Made by a program: the position numbers and the translations under genes
Notes under the pieces: generated by a model
What the model was told of the DNA's origin: nothing
The model's input: only the letters and a program-made list of their open reading frames with translations
Database searches by the model: none
Assembly (NCBI GenBank): GCA_008828725.1
Contig: MEHQ01003564.1
Span: 323,906-387,905 of the forward strand
Reading direction: 5' to 3'
Length of the DNA stretch: 64,000 bases
DNA from: Saccharina japonica
Lineage: Eukaryota > Sar > Phaeophyceae > Laminariales > Laminariaceae
Shown here: positions 1 through 11,817 of the stretch, piece after piece
Layout: every line of letters starts with the position of its first letter
How positions within the stretch are numbered: the stretch's first letter is position 1

Positions 1-1495
1 ACACCAGCACCAATCCAACAACAACAACGCCGGACCGACGATCCTGCTCGCCATCTTCACTCAGAGGCACGAAAACAAAAAGTTTGCGTATACCACAGAA
101 CAGCAGTGCGAGGAAATAATGTTGCGGTAAACCGCTCTGCACGAGCAGGCTCGCGTACGTAGTGCGAGGGTTTGCTTTGCGTGTAGTACACCAACCGCTC
201 TGTCTGGAAAAGTAAGCCCTGTTGGGGTGCGGTATTCGTACGATGAGTACCCGATCGGGTCGTTATATTCCGGAAGTAGTTGTCTGCCGGTATGATACTT
301 GTGTAACGAGACTGGTCCTTACGTAGGCTCCGGAAACAGTGGTATAGCGGTGCTGCTGCAACGTGGTTGCCCTTATAGGTCGCACGTGCGATTATTGAAG
401 AACGATAAAAAATAACTGTTTTGTACCACTTCTGTCTATCAACTTTATTTCTTGACCGTTCTTTAGTATTATTGTAAAGAAAGGCGCGCGGGTGTAACGG
501 TAGTCGTAGTAGTAATGCGGCCGCACCATCGCCCCTGCCGTTGAGAAACGCGCCAAAGCAAAAGCCGTTCGGCCAGTTCTATTGTCGGTCGCCCCGATGG
601 TGGTAACCTCGAACGCTTCTGAACGTTGATGCCTGGAGTTCGAATCTCACGTGGGTCGGACTTTTGAGTTTATTTGCAAAAATAAATAAAAAACGGAATC
701 AACTGCTGAGAGCGCCAATTAATAGTAGCGTGGGTAGGCACAATTCGATGCGAGTCGACGAGGGAAGGAAAGGCTGAAGTCTTCTCGCGATAAAAATGCA
801 AGGCAAGAACCGTAGTGGGGGAGGAGGGAGAGAAGCCTACTTTGTGACCCCGGATCTGAGTTACGACCAGGGAGGAGAGAGAAAGGAAGGGCGAAGATAA
901 TAAATGGGATGGACAAAAATAAATAAATAAAAAAATATAGAGCTACGAGGCATGCGAACCCTATAGCCTACGAGTTCGAGTACTACTGCTGAAGAGCGGA
1001 CCTGTTGCAGTCTGCATGCGAGTACATACGTACGTACTTTTTTTTTCCATAGGCCGATTTTTCGAGTTTTCCTCTAATGTACGCATTGTCTATATACACG
1101 TCTACAGCAAATACCTGGTACGAGTCATTCTGATATTTTGAACGTTGATTCTTCGACGCTTTTGAAATAAGCCACTAATCTGTACGCGTTGCTTTTTCAT
1201 GCAGAGCTAATTCACGTGTACGGCGTAAATTTCGGTCAGCTTGCGAAGTTGGCCTACAAAGCTAAAGTACTTAGTAACATTTGTTTTGACGCATTTACGT
1301 TTTGGTCTCGGCAGCTGAGATACTGCTGTAGTAAATATCACCGCTGTAACCAAAAACGAAACGTTTGTTTCAAAAAAAAAAAACGCGTGGGCGCCACAAG
1401 TAGCCAGCCGTCGTCGAAAAAGAGAGCGTCTACTGACGACGCACTGGTATTGTAGCCGTACCCGACGGTTAGCTACATACGAAAAAAAAAAAAAC
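1..1495. other. Upstream region, no gene recognised
   Basis: No exon could be supported here. The missing N-terminal part of the Lon protein (the first strands of the LON substrate-binding domain) was looked for in all + frames and not seen, so it lies before the window or in a short exon I could not recognise. The stretch holds A/T runs, short GTACGTAC repeats near 1025-1035 and a tRNA-like B-box near 635-650 that does not fold into a full tRNA. Confidence 0.4.
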
Positions 1496-2077
1496 TTGTG
1501 TGAAGGGCACGTAGACTCTACGACGCTGCCGCTCACCCCCTTCTTGCCCCGTATCATACGCACGCCTCCTCGCTCGTTTGGCAGGGTTGGCGTCGCCGGC
1601 GAGGCTGGATCCGATGACACAGCGGCCGTTCGGGACCAGCGATCGGGAAGTGGCGATGGCGGTGGCGGCGGCGGCGGTGGTAGTGATGCGCGGGGAGCGG
1701 GGCGCGTTTTGAGCAGCATGAGCCGCGTCGGGTGCGCCGCGAAGGTGGTGCAGATGGGGAGGGTCACCGGCAGCGACAGCTTCAAGGTGGGAGAGGTCAA
1801 CCGTCTGCCAGTGTCGCGTCGTGTCGCGTGTTTCACGTTGTTCTGTTCTGTTCACCGCTGTTGCACAGCACAACACTGCCGTGTGGTGGTGTTCGGTGTG
1901 GGGCGGTGCGGTGCGGTGTGGTACGTGATGGTTCGTTGTGCAGGCAGCAGTAGGAATATATAGCGCGCATGCGAGTTATCTACGAGCGTAGTGTGGTGTG
2001 GAAGTTTTTTGGCCACGTACGTTCTTGCGGCTTCGCATTTTTGCAAGAGACTACTGGCCTTATTTTTACCGTTGCCG

Positions 2078-2117
<40 letters not shown>

Positions 2118-5100
2118 GGGGAGTATACCGCTAGCCCACCGCCTGTTTTTTTTCTGCTTGTTGTTTTAACGCTTGACTACTGGGAGACCATCAAAGGACA
2201 GGCGTCCATAACGAGTGCCTCCAATATACTTTCCGTGGGTGGCAATCACCGAATTTTCTGTCCATGTCAACCAGTGCCTCTACATATCGACCTGTATAGC
2301 TCTTTGGTAAGAGGTTATCACACCGCACCTATATAGCGGGTCTGCTCGAGTTGGTCGGTGGAAAGTCCGGTCCAGGCCGTTCATGTGTTTTGGTTTTGAG
2401 TCCTCGGACTAGGGTTATGTTTCAGTCACAACTCACGCCGTATATACCATACTGGTACAGCAGTACGACCCTACAGGTGTTTACAGCGATTCTGTTACTA
2501 CGCTGTGTTGTCGCCGCATTTATCATCGCCTTCTCTCTAACGTGTGCACCCTCTGTCTTTCCCCCGCCCCTTCCTTCCCCTCTCTCACACTATCGAACCC
2601 TCCTCGCGAATCGTTCCCTTACCGTGGCATCCTTGCCCATATCTCGCGGTAACGACTACTGCCTACATCTGCTGCTGCCACTGCTACTTCTGCTGCTACT
2701 GCTACTGCTACCGCTGCTGCTACTGCTACTGCTGCTACTGCTGCTGCTGCTACTGCTACTACTGCTACTACTGCTGCTACTGCTACTGCTACTGCTACTG
2801 CTACTGCTACTGCTGTATTCAGTACTCGGTCCTCGTACAAGGGGTGTCGCGCATCCGAGTGCTTAGCCTGGCAGAGGACGGGCCGGTGCTGCACGGCACC
2901 GTCGTCCGGCTGCACGACCAGGGTTCCGTCGCGGACGCCGAGGTGAGCCCGGGCTGCGGTAACGGTAAGCCGCCGCCGCCGCTGCTGCTGCTGCTGCGAC
3001 CGAGCGTGCGTGCATGAGCGAAGAGTGAACCCTTACAGTATAAGGTAGTTTCTTCGCATATGCTTATGATTTTGTTCCGTTCTCCTCCCGCTTCCGCCTC
3101 TCCCCCTCTCCCCCCCCCCCTTGCTCCGTCTCGAACGGGATGCGTGGTCAATGGTCAAATGACTAAGGCAAGCAAAAAATGAGTACGCCCTCACCCCCCC
3201 TCGCTTATCATCTCCTTATTTCGTCTCCATCTGCCCCCTCTTACTCTTCTCGTCTCTCTTTCCCCCCCGCGCCCGTGCCTCTCCACCACATCCCCAATAT
3301 TACCCGCCACCGCTGAAAAGGTGAAGGCCCTGTCCCTGAACCTTCGAGAGGCGGCGCAAGCTTTGCTGGAGGTTCTGAAGTCTCGAAGCCACCCCCGTGC
3401 GATGAACGCTCGAGAGATACTGGACGCGGTGTCCGCCGCGTCGCCCGGCGCAGTGGCCGACATCCTGGCCACTAGCCTCAACGTCCCCACCGACCAGAAA
3501 CAGGTGCACCCCCCCCCCCCCAATACGACTTGAAGCGTATTTTATGAATAAAGCAAACAACGAACAGCATTTATTAGCGTATGACAGTAGGCCTACCGTA
3601 CTATACCCCGGGGATGATAAGGTAACACCCCGCCCCCCTCCGCAATCTCTAACCGTTTCCTGCATACAAGGGTGAGAGTGCAACCCGAGCGTGCTTTCTC
3701 ACGACAGTTGTACGGGACGCGAGCGCACGTGCATACGGATACGGCCATGCATTGGCAGCGTATGGTACCTCCCCTCAGGAGATAGATGGTGGCCACAGGC
3801 GGCGAAACAGAAAGGGGATAAGATTAGCAAACAATTTTTGTAATATATTGAAACAACGTGTTGAGCGCCCAAGTGTTTGGAGGTGTCTCTATTAGGAGTA
3901 GGAACGGTGCCCGTCTCGAAAGGGACGCGTGTCAATGGTCAAATGACTATGGCAAGCAACAAATGAGTACGCCCCCACCCATTGTTGTCTCTCTGGAAGT
4001 GGCCACACAATAAATCAAAATCCATTCATCCGAGGCTGTCGTCCATTTTTGCAAGAAAGTCCGCATCACACGCGGGTTCTTAGGAGGATGCATAATGCAG
4101 CCCACCATGCGGCTCGCCCAACACCTCACGTTTGACTTCGCGCTCGGTGCATGCAATGTCTAGCCTGGTTGGTGAAAATCCAACGTGCTCCGTCCCGGCA
4201 TTGGAGGGATGCAAGGGTCTATGGTCATGCGACTACGACCATGCACGACATGCGGCTTACACACCCTCCCCTGTGTTTGCAGATAATCGCCTCTGAAATT
4301 CGTCCCAGTTGGCGTGTTATCTTTTGATTACAGTATACTGTAGTGATTTTGTGATAAATAGTTCCCCGACGCTTAGCCCTATTGTAGTGGGCGCGGGGGG
4401 GGGGGGACGGGCGTCGGTGCAGCTCTATTATTGGTTTATAGAGCTTAGGTCTGGTGCTACTGTTTGTCTTGCCATTTTAGGCGGGGGGGGGGTGAGGGAC
4501 GGTGGGGGAGAACGGGGTCCGTGGGGCTCTATTGGCTGAACTGCTGGTGCTGATTTTTAGGGGCGGGCGGCAGGGGGGTGGGGCGGGCGTCCGTGCATCT
4601 CTCCTAGCAGAGCTCTATTTTTTTATGCTGCAAGTTTTAGGGAAGGGGGGTGGTGGTGGCAGGGAGGAGAAAGGGGGAAGGTGATAGGGGACGTCCGCTG
4701 GGGCGAAGAACCGCGTGTTCCGCGCATTTCACCGCTCCGGTGTGTTTGTTGTTCGGGCGCGTTTTGTTTTTGTTGCGTCGTGTCTTGGTTCGTTTATTGG
4801 TGTGTTGTTGGTGGACATCCTCGTGTCGACGATGCTGGAGCTCCCTGTAATGGATTATCACTTCCGGATCTCATATCCCGTATCTCCTATCCCCCTATCC
4901 CCTGTCCCCTGCGGCGAAAATAGGCCGTTCTTGAAGAAACCTCTCTGGAGAAGAGGCTGCGACGGGTGTTGGAGCTCGTGCGCGAGCAGACGCGCGTGCT
5001 TTCGATCGCCAGCAAGATTCACTCGGAGGTGGAGGGCAAGCTCAACAGCCGCCACCGGGAGTACTACCTGAGGCAGCAGCTCAAGGCTATTCGGTCGGAG

Positions 5101-8100
5101 CTTGGCGAGGAGGTAACGGTGACCCGTCGTACTCTCACCCTCTCAAACCATACGTACGGAAAACGGAAAAGGTCGTACGCGTTTCTTTTGATGCTTGTTA
5201 TATATATTTTTGCTTCCTGTTGATGTTGTTGTTCGTTCATCAATAAGTTGAAAGGAAGGCAGGAGTCCAGCAGGTTGTACACCCGACTGCCGGAGCAGGG
5301 TTTTATTTTCCAAGCTTGTTTTTCTTCTTTAGCACCTTTCTTTTCTTGTTCATTTATCATTTCTCATGTTTCGTTCATTCGTTTTTTTCCTTTTTTAATT
5401 TTCTGTTTTCCTGTTTTTCTGTTTTTCTTTTTTTCTCTCGTTCCTGTCTTCCTTTTTATGTTTTTTCCTCGTCATCCCCGCCGTGCTATGCGATTCAGGG
5501 AGTTTCAAGCGAGGGAGACGAGATGGCCGCCCTGGAGTCTAAGCTCGAAGCCGCAGATCTCCCGAGCGAGGCATCGAAGGTGGCCATGCGAGATCTGGCC
5601 AGACTCAAGAGGATGCAGGCGTCTCAACCGGAGTACACGGTGCGTCTCTTGCCTCTTGTTTGTTTGAACTCGCCTCTTCCCGTGTCGTCGCTGTTCTTAC
5701 TTAGTTTTTTGTTCGTCTGTTTTTTTGCCTTTTGTTGTGTGTATTCCTGTTTTTGTCCTTCTCGTATTGTACCAATAATATTCTTCCCCACTCTCTCTTC
5801 GTTGTATTATGTTACCTGGTATTTTTGCTCCGGCCTTCGCCTACCACAAACGTTTTGGGCGGGGGAATGGGCCGCGTCAGCAGGCTAGACTCTCGATTCT
5901 GTCGTATACTACTGCATCGAAGGAAAGGAAAGCGCACCCGCACAACCGCTTCAGCGCTTGTTTCCTGTATACACGAGTTGTACAAAGGTTTTGAGCGAAC
6001 GGGTTAGAGGCAAGGCGGTTAAGGGCACGGTGAGGCACTGGGTGGTAAAAGGCACAGACGTGAGCTCCGGCTAGACCTGCGGCTTCGTGACGACGAGCCC
6101 GGTCGATTGCCTCCTTTAAAGAGAGGCAGCCGGTTTTGTTCGTCATCTGGAGACAGTGGGCGTTGGGCTTGAGGCCCTGTTGCCACAAAGCAAAGCAAAC
6201 CCTCATTGCTTTTCACGTGGTGCGGTTGTCATCGTGCATCATTGTGATTCGGGAGAACCGCCACGCGGGCAGCGCTGTCGGCTGGGTTAAGCACAGATAG
6301 CTGTCAAGATCGGCAACAAAGCAGCAACAGCCAACGAAGCAACAATGGTAAGCGAGTATTGGACCTGTATTTCTCGCGCCCACCGCTGCTGTCGACAAAG
6401 GATTATCAACAGCAGCGGTGAGCGCGAGCAACTCAGGACCAGTTTCGCTTTCCAGTGCGGCTTCGTGGACCATTAGTGCTTCGTTGCCGATCTTGACAGC
6501 AAAATCTGCACTGAACCTGCCGTCGACGCCAGATGTAAGACGGGTACGTATGTTGTCTCAGGTTTGACCTGGGTCTGCAGCAAGCTTCTCTTTTTTGTCC
6601 TGGGTAGCGTATAGAACTCGCCAGGTATCGGTGAAGCTCGGCACGGCAAGCCGAGCGTGTAGGATCGTGTGACGAGGTACAATCGCATCTCACATCGAGG
6701 GGATCGTGATAGATGATAGATGTCGTCAGACATTTACTTGATGGCGGAGGAAGGCAATTCTCCGCAGTGATTGCCATCAGAGACGCGTGCTACGATTGAG
6801 GTGTAGGGTATACCTTTTTTTGGCTGGAGCGTTTTCTGAATGACGGGAGGGCTCCTTAACCCATTCAAAACTGAAAAAAAAACCACACTTATTCCAAGTA
6901 GTTTGTCCCCAAATATGTGGGACCAGTTCTTAAGGGGTTAACCCAAATTCGTCTGGATTTCGTTCATGTGTTGCAATACTGTTCACTAGTGGTACCCCGA
7001 ACCATGCCAGGGCGGGGCCGGTATAGTAGCGGACAGAAACAAGAATACAAAATAAGAACTGGGTCACGATCCACACACGCAGTCAACCACCTATCAACCG
7101 ACCCACCGACACCCACCCACCGACACCCACTCTCACGTACTTACCGACATCCACTCCCACTCAAACCCACTCTCACGTACTTACCGACATCCACTCACTC
7201 ACTCACACCCACCCAACCACCGACCCACTCACCCAACCACGTACATACGCACCAACCGGTCGACACACACACGCACCAAGCGATCCACCCACCCACAATA
7301 ACAACTACAACAACAGCAGAGTGAAATCAGTGTACAGCAGCACCAGTACGCACAGCAATAGTTTAGTAGTCCTTATATAACCCATCTACAGTACGTAGCA
7401 ACGGCACCAACAACAACAACAACAGCAGTCCAGAAAGTAGCAGCACGTACTCGTACGTACATACAGCGAGCACAAACACAACGCCGGCATGGATGCCGCA
7501 GCCGTTGTACTTGGGCCATGGGAATGTTGGTCGGGTATACTCGTAGAGCACTTTTATTTTCCTCTAAAATCAGTTTTTGGGTGAGGTGAGATGAGGTGAG
7601 GTAAGACACAGAGAGCTCCTCAAGTGACCACCCTCAATAATAACTCGGCGCGCGTCTACCTCAGCATGTGTCCAGACCCAGGAAGATCTGCGCCTACTTT
7701 AGTACAAGAGCCACCACCCACGACATCGGGAGAATGGTCTCTGCTCATGCAAGATTTTTGCTATGACAGGTATCACCAACTGACGGCTGAGCAACGACCT
7801 GTGACCTAAACAATCACAAATTACACCGGTGCTGCGGTACTGCTGTGTCATGCCTGGCAGGGTAGTTTGCTTAGATGATACCTGGGCATGTCCTTGTTTG
7901 GACGGCGACGGCGAACTCGCGATGCCCGACATCTCGATTCTTCAAGCCCCCCAAGGTTTTACTACTCGTGCAAACATTAAGGACTGCTGGGCTGGGCTGC
8001 CTTTCTCTTTTACAGTGGCCACAACCCCTCCCCTTTTGCGCATGCACGAGCGATGGTTTCTCCTTAACACCACAGGCACCGCGGACGCGAAATCTTCGTC

Positions 8101-10814
8101 ACCTCCATTCAGCTCGTCATGCCCTTACCGTCCGAACCGTTCTGGATCCCCTCTTCCCTGCCCCCGCCCCCCTTCGACACACCCGATCCCCCGTCCCCTG
8201 CCGTGCGCATCCCTCGCCAGGTCGTCAGGACCTACCTGGAAACTGTGTCGGAACTGCCCTGGAATAAGCTGTCGAAGGAGACGTACGACATACGCGCCGC
8301 CCAGATGCAGCTCGACAAGGACCACTACGGCCTCGATAAGGTGCAGTGGGGCCATGGGCCGTATGTAACTATTAGCAGTGCCGAGATGGTGGTGTGGTGT
8401 GTGAGATAGAAGGACAGGGTAGGAAAGGGAGAGGGTTGGGCGGGGAGGGGGGCCCCTCCCCGCCCGATTGCTCCCTCTCGAAAGGGATGCGTGGTCAATG
8501 GTCAAATGACTAAGGCAAGCAACAAATGAGTACGCCCCCCCCCCCCCCCCCCCCCCGCCCAACCCTCTCCCTTTCCTACCCTGTCCTTCTATCTCACACA
8601 CCACACCACCATCTCGGCACTGCTAATAGTTACATACGGCCCATGGCCCCACTGCACCTTATCGAGGCCGTAGTGGTCCTTGTCGAGCTGCATCTGGGCG
8701 GCGCGTATGTCGTACGTCTCCTTCGACAGCTTATTCCAGGGCAGTTCCGACACAGTTTCCAGGTAGGTCCTGACGACCTGGCGAGGGATGCGCACGGCAG
8801 GGGACGGGGGATCGGGTGTGTCGAAGGGGGGCGGGGGCAGGGAAGAGGGGATCCAGAACGGTTCGGACGGTAAGGGCATGACGAGCTGAATGGAGGTGAC
8901 GAAGATTTCGCGTCCGCGGTGCCTGTGGTGTTANGGGGGGGGCGTACTCATGTGTTGCTTGCCTTAGTCATTTGACCATTGACCGCGCATCCTTTTCGAG
9001 ACGGAGATGGAAAGGGGGCGGTGTAGGGGGGGGGGCACTTTCCTCCAATTGGCGAAAGAAGCGCAGGACCCCCCTCCCTCCGATCAGCAGAGGATCCGCG
9101 ACATCCTCCTCCAATCAGCGGACGAGCGGAGAAATCTTCCCCGGATGGGCAAACGCGCCTCGATTTGTCCCTCCAACCGGCCAACGGACCGGCACTGCCA
9201 CTCCGATTGGCGAACGAGCGGCGGGACCTTTGGCCAATCAGCGAAAGAGCGGTGACATCTCCCTCCAATCCCAATCCTAAAAATTGTGCGCGAGACCTAC
9301 CGACCAGTCGTCCTTCGAGCCACGACGTCTCCCTGGGCTCGGGGCTCGGAGTGGTTCTGTTTGAGTTGGATTGGGGTGGGTCGTATTGTGTTGGACCTTT
9401 CTTGTACGCGCCAACAGTACCAAAAGTGAAAGGTCTAATACTTGAAGAACCGGGTGTAAGACTGACTACCCGCCGCGCTCTTCCGCGTCAGCCTAAACAT
9501 GCAAGTGGTCGGGGCAACTGGCCCGTCGTGTCAAAATTCGACTCTAAAGCGTCTCACGCGACGCAATGCAGCCCGACACAATCCAACGCATCCTAACGTA
9601 GCGCATCGCAACACTGCGCGCTCTGCTCGATGCTGCGACCGCCACTCATTGCTTGCCCAGGTAAAGCAGCGCATCGTGGAGTATGTCGCCGTGCGATCCC
9701 TGAAGGCGGACAGCAAGGGGTCAATCCTGTGTCTCGTCGGGCCGCCGGGGGTGGGCAAGACCTCTCTCGGGCGCTCCATTGCGGCCGCCTTGAGCAGGAA
9801 GTGAGTCATGGCTGTTGTTGTTGTTGGTGTTGGTGTTGTTGTTGTTGGTGTCGATGTTCTTATCGCGTGTGTCATGGGTTTAACTGGCCGCGTGATCGTG
9901 CACGTAAGAGAAGGGCTCGGTCGCGAGCTGCGCTACGAGATTCCGGTAAAACGCAACGAACTTGAGCGCGGTCGAAGGACACCGCGCGCAGGGAAAGGTT
10001 TTTAGTCCTGGGCCTTGATTGCGACGACACTAACTGACCGACTGGTGGCACGCGCGTACGTTCGTGCCGTGGCTGTATCTATATAGTACTGCGGTGCAGT
10101 TACGTTGACTGCTTTGGAAGATCCGCCGCCAGCACAAGGAGACGGCCAACGCGAGGTTTGCTCTGGCGACGAGCTGACTGGAGTACTGCGGAGTCATGCT
10201 GCTGCTGCTGCTTGCTGGTGCTCAAGGCTTGCGCACGTTTTTCTCCTGTTTTATTGCTCTCGTCTTTTTTTTCACTGGAACGTCTCAAGCACCTAAAACC
10301 ACCCGCTCCAGCAGCAAAATACGCGAAAACAAACCCCCCCCTCAAACCGAAACCCACCACCGGAAACAAATAAAACGCCGAACGCAAAGCCAAAACCCAA
10401 TAAAACCGAATTAATTCAACCCGATTGGTCAGGTTTCAACGGCTCTCCCTCGGAGGCGTGCACGACGAGGCCGAGATCCGGGGCCACCGGCGCACGTACA
10501 TCGGCGCGATGCCCGGCGGCATCGTCCGCTGTCTTCGCCGCGCGGGGACCCGAAACCCCGTCCTCCTCCTTGACGAGGTGGACAAAATCGGCTCCAACAT
10601 CAGGGGCGGCGACCCGTCTGCCGCGCTCCTTGAAGTGCTGGACCCCGAGCAGAACGACAACTTCACCGACCACTACGTGAACGTGCCCTTCGATCTATCC
10701 TCGGTGCTGTTCGTGGCCACGGCGAACAAGATAGACACCATCCCCGAGCCGCTTCTGGACCGCTTAGAGGTAGATCATGTTTTTTGGTTTGCTGTAACTG
10801 ACTGCACGCGGGTC

Positions 10815-10861
<47 letters not shown>

Positions 10862-11757
10862 NNNNNNNNNNNNNNNNNNNNNNNNNNNNNNNNNNNNNNN
10901 NNNNNNNNNNNNNNNNNNNNNNNNNNNNNNNNNNNNNNNNNNNNNNNNNNNNNNNNNNNNNNNNNNNNNNNNNNNNNNNNNNNNNNNNNNNNNNNNNNNN
11001 NGAGCTGGTTGTTGGAAGCTGTCGTGGCGTTGAATCTGCGGTGGTTGTTCGAGTTGGGGGATTGGATGGCGGTTGTGGCGGTTGTGGTGGTGGTGGTGGT
11101 GTTGTCGTCATTGGTGACGGAGGAGATGAAAGTGATGTTGGCGGTGAAGCTGACTCTATTGCTGGCTGCGGTGGTGATAGTGGTGGTTTCAGTGGTGATG
11201 ATGGTGTTGGTGTTGGTGTTAGTGGTGGTGCTGGAGGTGTTGGTGTTGGTGTGTATCAGATTGGGGCGTCGGCGCTTGTCGTCAATATGTGCAGCGAGGG
11301 GATTTGGTCCACCATCGGCGGCGTTTTTTTCCCTCCGTACTGTTCGAGACCGCGAGGCAGTGCTTACAGGGTTAGGGGTAGACGATAATATTTTCTCAGC
11401 GGGGTTTGCCGTCGGGGCCGCCTGAAAATGCGCGCAAGTGCTGTCATGGTTGGGGCCAGAGGTGACGGCGCTTGACCATGCGCCCTAACGCCTCCACGTA
11501 CGTAGGATGTAACCAATCTTGTCACCCTGCCCGTAGTTTTGCACACCATTCACAGACGGCATGCATACCCAGCAGTGTTTATGCAAACGCCTGTCGCCGC
11601 TCTCGAAACCCGTGTGTGCAAAGCATCTGCGGCCGAGCTGACTAGCGAGCGGGAAAAGGAAGCTATAAATAGCACCACCTACCGTATGTAGGAGCGGACG
11701 AAAGCACGAGTGCTGTCGCCCGTCATCTCCCTTTCTCTGGGAACGATTGTGGTCACG

Positions 11758-11817
<60 letters not shown>

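Noticed and set aside
584-661. Possible tRNA gene (78 nt, GAGTTCGAATCTC B-box, T-run after it)
   Set aside because: Only 5 of 7 acceptor pairs and 3 of 5 T-stem pairs form, and no sound anticodon arm could be drawn. A tRNA-derived remnant is more likely.
1496-1498. Start codon for Lon at 1496
   Set aside because: The codon is TTG in an open exon, not ATG. The true start is upstream and not identified.
8658-8777. A second, antisense Lon gene
   Set aside because: It is only one exon within a perfect inverted repeat ending at an ambiguous base, so it is a copy of 8221-8340 and not a separate gene.
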